Shown one piece after another: positions 22,091-34,100 of a stretch of DNA of 64,000 bases. The position numbers and the translations under genes were made by a program. Source of the stretch: Nematostella vectensis (lineage: Eukaryota; Cnidaria; Anthozoa; Actiniaria; Edwardsiidae); contig NC_064043.1 in NCBI RefSeq assembly GCF_932526225.1, positions 15,684,085 through 15,748,084 of the forward strand, read 5' to 3'. The notes under the pieces were generated by a model. It saw nothing but the letters and a program-made list of their open reading frames with translations, was not told the DNA's origin and made no database searches. The number at the start of each line of letters is the position of its first letter. The first letter of the stretch is position 1.

Positions 22091-23144
22091 GCTTCCACCA
22101 AGAAATACTGCAATTTAAGTTTCCCTTCTGTAGTATAATGCTTTTTGCTCTGAGCCCGAGCGTTATATTGAAGGTTTTCCGTGTAGTTGAGGCGTTTCGC
22201 GGTAATATGCAGCCGTGTTTTGCACTCTGTCGTGTTGACTTGTCGAGCCTGCAACGAAGCGCACTCTGATTGGTTGAGAGCACCTTGACATTGGTGAGCG
22301 TGAGGGAATGGCACTATTGATGGCGCGAAAAAATGTTTGACATGTGTTGCGTGACACGAGAAAATCACGCACGTTTAAGCACCACCAGACCACAGAGCGT
22401 AGCAAACTCGTTGGAATAATTTTATATGCGTATACTATAGGGTAAATTATCGAAACTCAGTTGAAAATGCGACACTTTTCGCATGTTCTCTCTAGCACCT
22501 ATGTCACGCGACAGTCACAGCCAGGCTTATTGCGTGAGGCAGGAGATGTCACGATAACATCAGTTGCTATTTAGTGTAAATACCAACCGCCCCCACATGA
22601 CAAAGACCAAAGTCTCGAGCTTCGTTCGTTTACTATGCGCCCTTTACTGACTACGAGGAGCTCATAGTAAACGAACGAAGCTCGAGACTCTGGTAGTCAG
22701 GGTAGTAAGAAGTGCTGTTGTTTGGGGTGTTTATATGTATATATTATATATCTGACGACGTTTGGCAGAGCTGTAGCTGAATTTAATTTTATAAGTATTT
22801 TTTTTTTTGGGGGGGGGGTACGCTACAGCAGAAACAAAAATATTGGGTGCACAGCCAGCCCCTTTCATTTCATTCCCCATATTAAAAATATATATATTTT
22901 GGGGCGGGTGGAACGTGCTACGGCTGTGTTTGGGGTTTTAGAATTTGTTTGCGGTAGATATTCCTAATGAAAATCGCCGTCAAAGATGAGACTACTACAG
23001 TAGAACCCCGCTAACTTAAAACCCCCTGAAGGGAAGCAAAAATCAGTTCGAGTTAGCGGGGAATTCGAGTTAGCAGAGTATGAATCGATGGGCTTTTACC
23101 CATGAATCTTCGGGGTCGTATCCAGAAGTAGCATAAAAACAAAC
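22091..23144. promoter_or_regulatory. Divergent DNAJB9-CRBN intergenic region, copy 1
   Basis: 1.05 kb between two start codons facing away from each other, so it must hold both promoters. It has inverted CCAAT boxes (ATTGG at about 22269 and 22290). A near-perfect 27 bp inverted repeat is seen at 22611-22637 and 22664-22691 (AGTCTCGAGCTTCGTTCGTT arm). A second inverted pair around 23005-23065 (GCTAACT/AGTTAGC) looks like a small MITE relic. The same layout occurs at 39034-40085. Confidence 0.55.
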
Positions 23145-25343
23145 ATGGCGGACGATTCGTCGAGCGACGACGAACAAGACATCGAGGATGGCTACGATGC
23201 GATGCAAGAGATTGAAGAATACCACGGGGAGTCGAGCTCTGAATACTCCGACTCTGGTATTGTGTCACAATGGTTTTATTTACAAGGCAGTTTCTTCATT
23301 GCTACTTCTATTTAAAGTGACAGGCTAGGCTGAATGTAAAAAAGTTTTCTGTTTTGCGTAGTTTAATATATATAAGTACTTACATTCTTCGTGTTAACGT
23401 TTTTTTATTACCGCTTATCGGATTTTTATTCAACTCACGTGATCTTAGAACATGCTTTTACTTATTATAGCTGTCGAAAAATGAGATCATTTCGTAGTAT
23501 GCAAGTGTTGTGCTCCTCTTCATTTTGCCTGAGATAAAATTAAAAGGGTTCAAACCGCTGCTATAATAAGACTAGTAGACTGCAGTATGTGTTTTTATGT
23601 ACGTATTAAGTATAATATAAGTCAATGATATGCCAGTGATTCTCGTTTTGTGTTAGGTTCCTCACCCATTGATAATGGAGACGGTCCCAGACCACTAAGT
23701 ATCGCGTTTGACCCATCATTACCAACAAGACATGAGGTAATGTATGGCCCTCGTATTTCTCAGCCTAAATTCACAGTGCCATGACACCTGGTCCACATTC
23801 ATGTGCAAGCCATAGCTAGCTTGATGCAATTGTTTTTAAGTGGCATTCAATTCTGAATGTTCTTCCTATCTCAAGGAGGTTTTTGGATATCAGACCACAC
23901 GGGTCCAAGGAATCTTGTTTTTGTTACAAAACCTTGTGAGGCAGGAAACATTGTGGGATTTTTTTTTTTTTTTGGGGGGGGGGTGCATTTTACCCAGCAA
24001 TAGAACAAAAAAAAATGTTAATAAGATGTGTTTTTGTAATGTGTTTCAGTTACACTACATCCTTACTTGCTCCATTCACCACACACTTGTATTCATGTAT
24101 CTATAACATTTATCCAGAGGAAATCTGAATACTGATATTTCTGCACTTGTGTGCAGAAATGAGTCGCTAATAAGTTGTTATCTAAGATATAATATACATA
24201 TATGGAGTGAATACGCTGTCTATTATCTAATAGGTAAAAGTTACTCTTTACTTCTGAGGGGACTGGAAGCCACTTCCGGTCTCCGCAACACCTTGGGTCT
24301 TAAAATATGAGTTTAAACCAAGTATTTCTCTTTTTCTAAGTACTGTAACCCCCAAAATGGCAGGTGGAATGAGCTTTGCGACCTTGACCTTGGTCTTTCT
24401 GGTGGTGAAAGGGTGTGTCAGGTGTTAAAGTTCTAATTTGTTCTGTTTTTGCATCCAACAGTATCTTGGTGAAGAGATGGACGAGTTCAGTGGTCGAACT
24501 GTTCTGGAACCAAATAATGTATTGCAACTCCCCCTTCTCACACTTCCTGGCCTAATTCTGGTGCCAGGGCAAACTCTACCGCTTCACATATTCCAGCCAC
24601 AGGTGATTTCCTTAAAAGTAAAACATTTTGTTGCATTTTCAATTTGTGCAAAGTGCTCTAATGATGCTACAAAGTATAAGGGATTTTTGATTGTGACAAG
24701 GTTCATGACCAGTAGGATTCTGGGCTCTAATGCCCTATGAAGCATTTCTTTGCCTTGCTGTTTGACTGGTGAAATTTTTGTTAATCAGATAGTAGCATTA
24801 TTTCTATCAAATTCTTATAGGTCTAATTTACAAAACTGTTTCAAGGTAGCCATACAGTAGTAATGGGCATAGCACTATAAAAAGACTTTGCTGTCTGGTT
24901 ATAACATTTCTTTAATTCTGTTATTATTAGACTGTTGCAATGATGAAGAATGTTATTGACAAAGACAGAACATTTGGTCAAGTTAACTCAAGGTACATTT
25001 TATTTTATTTTATTGGCTTTTGATTATTTTATCTATTGCCCTTCTATATTCCTCATTTATTCCTCCTCCCTATTTATCCCATCCCCTAGCATTGCCAAAT
25101 AGGTAATAAGATACATCAGAATTCACAGGGGGGTAGTCAGAGACCTAAATACCAAGGAAACCAAGGCTTGGACAATTTTTAGAATATTATATGGCAGGTG
25201 AATTTGTGAATTCTTGCACTTTATACATTTCTTACTGTATATAGAATTTCATCCCAAACAGGTTGGGTGCAAAATGTGTGGGGGGTGGGGCCAGTTAGCT
25301 CACCTATGTCCAACCCTAATTACCTTTTGTCTGGAGTGTGTGT

Positions 25344-25374
<31 letters not shown>

Positions 25375-28300
25375 GGTGAAGGGAGGCAGTTAGCTCTCCT
25401 GTTGCTATGCCTAACCCAATAACCTTTTTTCTGGAGTGTGTGTGTGGGGGGGGGGGGGGGGTGGCAGTTAGGTTCACCCCTTGCTATGCCTAACCCAATT
25501 ACCTTTTTTCTGATGGTAGATATGGTTCTAACAGGAACCAGCTGTTATCCTCAATTGGGACTACTGTGGAAATATTCTCAATGAAGGAAGAAGTAGAGGC
25601 AGGAATAACAACAATCAGGATCAAGGCTACAGGAAGACAGCGATTCAGGATTATTGACATCCGGACACAAGTTGATGGGTAACAAACTGTGTTATCAATA
25701 TTAAGTCAAGACATCACTAATACATCATAAGGCAGAGGACCTGTAGCCATATTATACCAAGAAGGCTCAGTGATTTGTCAGACCATTTTGTTTGTTTAGT
25801 ATCTTCTTTTCGCTACTGGTGGCATGGATTTTTTGTGTCACTTGAAAAGAAAAGAAGAAGGATTACCATAGTTTTATTCAGGGGTTGAAAACGGTGATCT
25901 GATATATTTAAAGGTTGCCCAGAAAAGTTTGTTGACTTCACACTGCAAGCGAATCGATTGGTTGCGGTGTTGTTATTGATTATGCACTATTCCCAGATGA
26001 AATTCTCAGCAGTTGTGTAAGAACAAATTGGCTACAGTATAAGATATAGAAATCTCAATTTTTAGTTCGTATCCTTTTAGATTACATTTTTCACTTTTCT
26101 GGCAGTCACCCAGACACTTTTAACCTGTAAAAATCCAAGGCCCTGAAGCCTATTTATTGTTTTTATTTCTTGCAGAATTCCTCAAGCTACTGTCCAGATT
26201 CTACCAGAAATCACCCTATCCCCACACCCCGAGGGAGGTTTGCTTTCATGCTATTCCAAGTCTGGTTGCCAAGCAACTTGTGGAGGGTGCTTGCCAAAGT
26301 ATCACCCGCCAGGAGGGGGTGTTGGCAAGCCACGTCTTGGTGTCAGCCGCTTCAGAAAAGTATGATAGATGTTAGAATAAGGGGTAGTCTTGATGTGCAA
26401 TAGTTATTATTTTTTATGGATTTTGTCTCTATGGTAATCATTGATTGATGGCTTTTGTCTCTATGGTTAGTATTGATTGATGGGTTTTGTTTCTATGGTT
26501 ATTGTTTATTGATGGGGTTTGTCTCTATAGTTATTATTGATTGATGTGTTCTGTCTTGATAGGTTTTGTATCTAATGGCTGTTATTGATTGCTGGGTTTG
26601 TTTTAGGTCAACACAAGTCTGAGTAGCTGGCCAGAATGGGTCTATAGACTTTATAATCCTGTAAGTCATTCTGATATAAGTGGGGTACACATCTTAAATG
26701 TGTAGCGCATGTAGCCAGGATTTATTGAAAGAGAAGGGGAGTCAACGGGTGTGCACGCACCCTCTGCCCATCCCTGGCTAAATGTACCCTCGCTAGAGGA
26801 TGCCTGTTACTGTGTTTTGCTGGGCAAAGAAAAGATGCATCTGCTAACAGGAAAGCTAAAATAATGTGCATTTAAATGGAAAAAGAAATATTATCCAATT
26901 GTGCATTTAAATGGAAAAAGAAATATTATCCACATAATACATGATGCCACATGATGCCCTTTTTGTTTGTTTGTCATGGTGACTTAATGTGATTTCTACA
27001 ACAAATACAAGCCTTGTTGTTTCTATCTTACTTGGCAGTTTAGCTTGATGGATGAAATCAAGAAACTTCTGCTGAGCTGGAATGAGTCCATGCGAGTGGA
27101 CAATCTTCCTATCTGCCCAACAGGTGAGTTTATTCTCAACACGTCTGCTCTTTCCTGTTGTGTAAAATACAGTTTCTGTTCATAGACAGCTCCAAGGGAG
27201 GGTGTTAATGATGATTTCCCAGATTATTATGCATAGCATGAAATGAGAATATCTTCATGACCTCTATGTACTTTTCAAATCCCCTCTTTTTTGCGACTCA
27301 AGATGTCACTTCTCTTTCTAAACTGTGTATTCTGCAGAGTTCTCATTTTGGATAGCAGCAAACCTTCCGCTGGACGACAGATTGAGGCTTCAAATACTGA
27401 CAATAAACTGTCCTACCCAGCGACTGCGAAAGGAACTCAGCATTATGCAAAAGGTACTGATTGTCAGGCCTACCTCTGTTCTGATAATGAACCGATGAGA
27501 GGCCAGCGCTATTGACTAGCTATTTATTTTTAGTCACAAATTTGAAATATATATAGTACAGAGGCTTGTTAAGGGGAGATACTTAAAAAAGAAAATGGTC
27601 TGTTGAATAGACAAATGAATCCTTTACTCAAAATCCTTGTTACATGCTGTTAGTCTTTCTGGGAATGCCCTAATGACTTATTTATTCTTGGGTTGCCTCA
27701 GTAATCAAAGGCAAAGAGGTAGGGGAAGAAGAGGGAGAGGAGGAGAGTCAGGCCAAGTTGTTTTTTTCAGAGGGGTATAAAACCCTTGCTGTCTAAATAG
27801 GGACTGCAAACCACATGTGGCTGGGATCGCTCTATTAAATGGAAGCCATCTAGTTTATCAAACCTTAATAACCTGTCAAAATATTTCCATTTCCCCTTGT
27901 CGATGCCTGAGAATGTGACCACAGTATTTCCTCTCTCCATTGTTTTTCTTTATGTTTATTTCAGTGCAGCGTATTGTGTTGTCGGGACTGCAACTCAACT
28001 ATTGCTTATAAAAATGAGCTTTTCAGGTGGGTAAGAAAAGGAATTTTTTTCATTACTTTTCTAGATTATCATTTGTTTGTAAGTTTCACATTTCTTTATA
28101 CCACCTTCTACCCCTCCCCTCGATTCCTGTCAATCCCATGGCCATGTCAACCCTGTAGTAATGTAGATGTCCCTTGTGTGCCCAGTATATCCCTGGATGG
28201 CCCTCCCCCCTCGATCCCTGTCAATCCCATGGCCATGTCAACCCTGTAGTAATGTAGATGTCCCTTGTGTGCCCAGTATATCCCTGGATGGCCCTCCCCC

Positions 28301-30152
28301 CTCGATTCCTGTCAATCCCATGGCCATGTCAACCCTGTAGTAATTTAGATGTCCCTTGTGTGCCCAGTATATCCCTGGATGGCCCTCCCCCCTCGATTCC
28401 TGTCAATCCCATGGCCATGTCAACCCTGTAGTAATGTTGATGTCCCTTGTGTGCCCAGTATGTCGCTGGATGGCCCTTTAGGGGCCTATGTGAACCCTGG
28501 TGGGTTTGTGCACGAGACGCTCACATTCTATAAAGCGCTGGGCATTCGCCTCCGGGGGCACCCCACTGCGGAAAACAGCTGGTTTCCAGGGTGAGTAGTA
28601 TGTAAATTATAGCGATACTTCGATTTCTGGCACCGCCATCCATAGAGTATATGAGTTCTCGATGATGCTCTTTGAGCCATATAACGATATGTCAACGGAC
28701 CTCATGCGATCTACTTGAATTTAATTTGTTGTTTTTCGTCAGGACACAAAAACCTGTCCACAATCTTTCAAATAATACAAAACAATTGATGACATCAGTT
28801 AAGGGTAAAGATGACGTCAGTAAAGGGTAAAGATGACATCAGTAAAGGATAAAGATGACGTCAGTAAAGGGTAAAGATGACATCAGTAAAGGGTAAAGAT
28901 GACGTTAGTAAAGGATGAAGATGACGTCAGTAAAGGATAAAGATGATATCAGTAAAGGGTAAAGATGACATCAGTAAAGGGTAAAGATGACGTCAGTAAA
29001 GGGTAAAGATGACATCAGTAAAGGGTAAAGATGATATCAGTAAAGGTTAAAGATGACGTCAGTAAAGGGTAAAGATGACGTCAGTAAAGGATAAAGATGA
29101 CATCAGTAAAGGGTAAAGATGATATCAGTAAAGGTTAAAGATGACGTCAGTAAAGGGTAAAGATGACGTCAGTAAAGGGTAAAGATGACGACAGTAAAGA
29201 ATAAAGATGAATGTTGAATGAGAGCCCCCGTCTTGAATGATGGCACCTCTCCAAACCCTATGACACTACCTTATTACACTTAATTTTCACACACACAAAA
29301 ATTCGCAAAGTTGTGAAAACCGAAAAATACGCGGAATTAAATGACGTTAAATAAATTGACATAAGCGCCCCCCCCCCCCCCCCCCCCCCGTCGAATAAGT
29401 CTCCTACACAGAGGCCGTGAAACTACGGTCAACATTTCACAATATGTATATGATGGGTCCACTTTCCAGCCTAGAAACTTGTATTACCCGTTACCAGATA
29501 CGCCTAGAAACTTGTATTATCCGTTACCAGATACGCCTAGAAACTTGTATTATCCGTTACCAGATACGCCTAGAAACTTGTATTATCCGTTACCAGATAC
29601 GCCAAGAAACTTGTATTATCCGTTACCAGATAAGCCTAGAAACTTGTATTATCCGTTACCAGATAAGCCTAGAAACTTGTATTATCCGTTACCAGATACG
29701 CCTAGAAACTTGTATTATCCGTTACCAGATACGCCAAGAAACTTGTATTATCCGTTACCAGATAAGCCTAGAAACTTGTATTATCCGTTACCAGATACGC
29801 CTAGAAACTTGTATTATCCGTTACCAGATACGCCTAGAAACTTGTATTATCCGTTACCAGATACGCCTAGAAACTTGTATTATCCGTTACCAGATACGCC
29901 TAGAAACTTGTATTATCCGTTACCAGATACGCCTAGAAACTTGTATTATCCGTTACCAGATACGCCTAGAAACTTGTATTATCCGTTACCAGATACGCCT
30001 GGACGATTGCCGAGTGTCAACAGTGCTCCAATCACCTCGGCTGGCGGTTTAGCGCCATCAAGAAAGGCTTGAGTCCCGGCAAGTTCTGGGGATTGACGCG
30101 GTCTTCGCTCAAACCTTCCATGAAGGACGAAGGGATAACGGATGACAGTTAG
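23145..30152 (+). CDS. CRBN: Cereblon, CRL4 ubiquitin-ligase substrate receptor, copy 1
   Basis: Twelve exons: 23145-23256, 23657-23736, 24462-24602, 24931-24992, 25520-25678, 26176-26359, 26607-26660, 27039-27123, 27338-27453, 27965-28026, 28459-28590 and 29993-30152. They give 448 residues (human 442). An acidic N-terminus precedes the Lon-like domain ([20 protein letters not shown]), a DDB1-binding helical region ([25 protein letters not shown]), and the C-terminal CULT domain. The zinc ligands are in LCCRDC and ECQQC. The ligand-pocket tryptophans of human CRBN (380, 386, 400) are present in [15 protein letters not shown] and HLGWRF. The last exon reads [18 protein letters not shown] and ends ITDDS. 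Exon 11 and 12 acceptors are preceded by minisatellites that copy them, and the stop codon lies in a third. Confidence 0.95.
25340..25460. repeat. GT-rich and poly-G microsatellites in CRBN intron 4
   Basis: A (GT)n run followed by about 18 G is seen twice, each within a block starting CTGGAGTGTGTG. The corresponding tracts in copy 2 (42223-42350) differ in length. Confidence 0.9.
28110..28458. repeat. 91 bp minisatellite copying the CRBN exon 11 acceptor, copy 1
   Basis: Units of 91 bp end in CCCTTGTGTGCCCAG|TAT followed by CCCTGGATGGCCCT, a near copy of the exon 11 start (TATGTCGCTGGATGGCCCTT). Copies of the acceptor fall at 28186, 28277 and 28368 before the real one at 28459. Confidence 0.95.
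28796..29208. repeat. 22 bp minisatellite of CRE-like sites, copy 1
   Basis: About 19 units of GATGACRTCAGTAAAGGGTA plus AA in CRBN intron 11. Roughly half contain the palindromic CRE TGACGTCA; most others have TGACATCA or TGATATCA. Confidence 0.95.
29478..29992. repeat. 33 bp minisatellite copying the CRBN exon 12 acceptor, copy 1
   Basis: Sixteen acceptor-bearing units. Each has the pyrimidine-rich TTGTATTATCCGTTACCAG followed by ATACGCC, so the last is the true exon 12 acceptor (29993) and about 15 are upstream decoys. The unit is preceded by a poly-C tract at about 29368-29389. Confidence 0.97.
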
Positions 30153-30287
30153 TGAACGAAGGGATAACGGATGACAGTGTAACGGAGGGATAACGGATGA
30201 CAGTGTAACGAAGGGATAACGAATGACAGTGTAACGAAGGGATAACGGATGACAGTTTAACGAAGGGATAACGGATGACAGTGTAGT
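30122..30287. repeat. 26 bp minisatellite starting inside the CRBN stop region, copy 1
   Basis: Six copies of GGGATAACGGATGACAGT plus GTAACGAA. The first (29 bp variant) encodes the last residues GITDDS and the TAG stop; the rest lie in the 3' UTR. Copy 2 has ten. Confidence 0.95.
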
Positions 30288-31113
30288 AGAGAGGTTCTTT
30301 AGTTCCACAGTATGTTATATTTTTCTGGTTTTTACATCGCGCATAATTTGGTTTCACTGCTCACATGCCAGGCCCGTATCCAGGATTTTTCTGGGGGGGG
30401 GGGGGTGCAAAATCCGATTAGTTTGGTGCCTGTTTTGTGTAACCCGCTTATGCCTTATAGTTTCGTCTACAAATAGCACGTCTATTGCGAACCGGAAGTG
30501 GGTTTTCTGCCGTTGTGTGTATGTGTGTGGGGGTTGGGAAATGCGGACGCACCCCCCCCCCCCCCCGTGCCTGCATGCATAGGTAAATTCTCGCTGATGA
30601 AATTCCCTCTCCATTCCTCAAGGTAGTACTCTTTTTAGAAAAAGAATGAAATAAATAAAACTCTTTAATAATACCAGTAATGATGTTTTAAATTCGGGTT
30701 CAAATGTATATGTTTATCGCGCGAAGAATTAAGAATGGGGGGGATGTTAAAATAACCCCTTTTGGCAAAATTCCTGGGATCAGGAATTTCCAGGGCCCTT
30801 CAATGAACAGCTAGTATTCAAGAAAGCATCAGTTGTAAAATTAAGGTACACGAATATTTGGAATAAAAGGAGCATAATTTACTTTTGCGAAATTTAGTAA
30901 CCGTAAACACTTACCTTTCGGTCGCGAAACCGTTCGAACTGACGTTATTTGAAAAAACATTGTACATTTGTTCACGACGCTGTTGGCCAAAAAAACCTTG
31001 ATTACTGTCTATTTGCTTGGATGCGATATTGAAGATCATCCATTCCCTGGATAAATCTGTGAGTATCCAGATCTGGTGAAGGTGTTTGGAGGCTTTATAG
31101 GAGTGACAGAATT
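30288..31113. other. CRBN downstream region to the end of duplication copy 1
   Basis: Holds poly-G and poly-C tracts (about 30392 and 30550), AATAAA at about 30650 and no recognisable exon. The same sequence is at 48250-49081. Confidence 0.6.
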
Positions 31114-34100
31114 TTTTGATTTGGATCGGGTATTCGTACCAAGACGTAGGGGCCTAAAGTGGTGTGGTAGTGAGGTTGGTGTGATCATATGGTATGGTGA
31201 TGTTGGAGGGTGATGGTGAAGGATGGCTAGTAAGATAGTGTAGAGTGGAGATGGTAGTAATGTAATTACGGTGAAAAGGTGGATTGGTTCGACTAGTAGG
31301 TGGTGGAGGGTGGTGAAAAGATAAAGTGGGACTATAGAATAGGTTGTGGTAGTGTGTGGTGGGCAGGCGAAAAAGAAAAAATAATAATAATATGGTGTGG
31401 TGTGGAGATGGCTAATGGCTGTGTTGGTGGGAAAAAACCGGCACGGTGTATAGGCGAGAGCGGCGGCGAGGGGGATGTGGAGCAGATAAGGCCCACAACT
31501 CAGCGTGATGGGTCTATGTGTTTTAAAATGGCGGTGGTGCGGAGGACGATTTAAAATCTGCGAGGCCACGGTGCAAATGTGGGTGATGATGTATCGTTAT
31601 GATGTTAGGTGATAGTAAGGTGTTGGTTTGTGGGTAGGTAGGGTGGGTCATAGGGTGTGGTCGTTTGTAGTTGGGTTTTGTGCTGTGGGGTAAATGTTTG
31701 TATGGTTGGGGAGGGGGCTGTATGTAGGTGTTTGTAAGGGGGGGAAATTGGTTGTGGGGTAGTGTCTGGTGTAGGGTGTGGCTGGTTGGTGTGTTGTGGG
31801 TTGGTTGGTATAGTCGTAGGATGCTATGGTGTGTATGTGGTAGGCTATGTGTGGAGGGGTAGAGGTGTGTGTGGTGGGAGGGGGGTTGGACTGTATGTAG
31901 ATTGTGTTGTTGGGGGGAGCGTTGGTTGTAGGACTAGTGGCTGCTATAGGGTGTGGTTGGTTTGGTGTGTTGTAGGGTGAGTAGTGTTGTGGCCATTTTT
32001 TTTTTTGGTTTGGATCGGGTATTCATACCAAGACGTAGGGGCCTAAAGTGGTGTGGTAGTGAGGTAGATGTAATCGTATGGTATGGTGATGTTGGATGGT
32101 GATGGTGAGGGATGGCTAGTAAGGTAATGTGGAGTGGAGATGGTAGTAATGTAATTTTTTGGTTTGGGTCGGGTATTCGTACCAAGACGTAGGGGCCTAA
32201 AGTGGTTTGGTTGTGAGGTGGGTGTGATCATATGGTATGGTAATGTTGGAGGGTGATGGTGAAGGATGGCTAGTAAGGCAATGCAGAGTGGAGATGGTAG
32301 TAATGTAATTACGGTGAAGAGGTGGATAGGTTAGACTAGTAGGTGGTGGAGGGTGGTGAAAAGGTAAAGTGGGACTATAGAATAGGTTGTGGTAGTGTGT
32401 GGTGGGTAGGTGAAAAAGAAAAGATAATAATAATGTGGTGTGGTGTGGAGATGGCTAATGGCTGTGTTGGTGGGGGAAAAATTTGTATGGTGTATAGGTG
32501 AGAGTGGTTGTGAGGGGGATGTGGAGTAGATAAGGCTTATAATTAAGCGTGATGGGTCTATGTGTTTAAAATGGTGGTGGTGTGGAGGACGGTTGAAAAT
32601 ATGTGAGGTTATGGTGTAGATGTGGGTGATGATGTATCGTTATGATGTTAGGTGATTGTAAGGTGTTGGACTTTTGGTTTGGATCGGGTATTCGTACCAA
32701 GACGTAGGGGTCTAAAGTGGTGTGGTAGTGAGGTGGGTGTGATCATGTGGTATGGTAATGTTGGGGGGTGATGGTGAAGGATGGCTAGTAAGGCAATGTA
32801 GAGTGGAGATGGTGGTAATGTAATTACGGTGAAGAGGTGGATAGGTTAGATTAGTAGGTGGTGGGAGGTGGTGAAACGATAAAGTGGGACTATAGAATAG
32901 GTTGTGGTAGTGTGTGGTGGGTAGGTGAAAAAGAAGAAATAATAATAATATGGTGTGGTGTAGAGATGTGGAGTAGATAAGGCTTATAATTAAGCGTGAT
33001 GGGTCTATGTGTTTTAAAATGGTGGTGGTGCGGGGGACGATTAAAATTTGTGAGGTTGTGGTATAAATGTGGGTGGTAATGTATCGTTGTGATGTTAGGT
33101 GATCGTAAGGTGTTGGTTTGTGGGAAGGTAGGGTGGGTGATAGGGTGTGGTCGTTTGTAGTTGGGTTTTGTGCTGTGGGGTAAATGTTTGTATGGTGTGG
33201 TGTTGGAGGGGGCGCTGGTTGTAGGACTAGTGGCTGCTGTAGGGTGTGGTTGGTTTGCTGTGTTGTAGGGTGAGTAGTGTTGTGGCCATGGGAAGGGGGG
33301 GGGGGGGGTTGTGGTTTTTGTGTTGGCAGGGGTCTGGCTTGTATAGGGTGTGTTAGGTGTGTATGTTTAGGTGAGAGTGTAGGAAAGTGTGAGGGGGGAG
33401 GAAGTGTATGTGTAGGTGTGTGGGGCTTAGGTGGGTGTTGGTGTTGTGCTGGGGTATGGAATAATCGTGGTGGGTTGTATGATGGCGTGGTATGGGTGAA
33501 GTGGGTATGGGGCTGTTTGTGGGGTGAGGGATGAGGGGGTGCTTGTTGTGGGGTAGGTGGGTGGTTGGGTGCGGGTGATGCGAGTAGGGGGATACTTGGG
33601 TGGTTAGCCAGTTATGAGGGGGAAGAGAAAGGGGTTTGTGACATGTATAGAGCTGGGTGGTAGTAGTGGGTAGGTATGTTGTGTGGTGAGGATAGAGTAA
33701 GATATAATTTGTGAGAGGGATGTGGGTATGTATGTGTACTATGTGTAGGAGGGAGGGTGGTTGTGGGTTTGGTTGTTGTGTGTTTTTTGGGGCGTGTGGT
33801 GTTGGGGTAGTGGGGTAGTGTGGGGGTCTGTATGCCTAGGGGTGGTGGTAGTGGCATGTTGGGGTTAGGTTGAGCTGTGTAGGTGGGGTAAGGGGTGTGG
33901 GGTACAGGGGAGGAGTGTGCTAGTGGTGTGAGGTGGGTATGGGGGGTGTGGGTAGTAGGGCGCGTTTAGTGGTAGGTGTGGGGGGGGAGGGCTGGGCCGT
34001 GGGGTGTGGTAGGGGTGTGTGTGGTGGGGGTGTGGATTGTGGGGGTTTTTTAAGGGGGGTGGGGTGTGTTAGTGTGGGGGTAGGTGGTTAGTGTGGCGGT

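Larger units (their letters stand above)
18232..31113 (+). repeat. Segmental duplication, copy 1
   Basis: This 12,882 bp segment begins GCTATACGGTCAATGAGCC and ends GGAGTGACAGAATT. It is repeated in the same orientation at 35140-49081 at high identity. It covers WDR82 exons 8-9, DNAJB9 and CRBN. Copy 1 connects on the left to the complete WDR82 gene. All three genes in it look intact. Confidence 0.95.

Noticed and set aside
22091-23144. ER-stress element (CCAAT-N9-CCACG) in the DNAJB9 promoter
   Set aside because: Inverted CCAAT boxes are present, but I found no CCACG at the required spacing.
29417-30072. Repetitive frames ([11 protein letters not shown] / [11 protein letters not shown] repeats)
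   Set aside because: Translation of the CRBN exon 12 acceptor array out of the gene's frame; the real exon starts at 29993.
31036-31569. 177-residue minus-strand frame in the palindromic element
   Set aside because: Low-complexity His/Pro/Thr composition follows from the G/T-rich plus strand; no homology recognised and the related inner copies do not maintain it.
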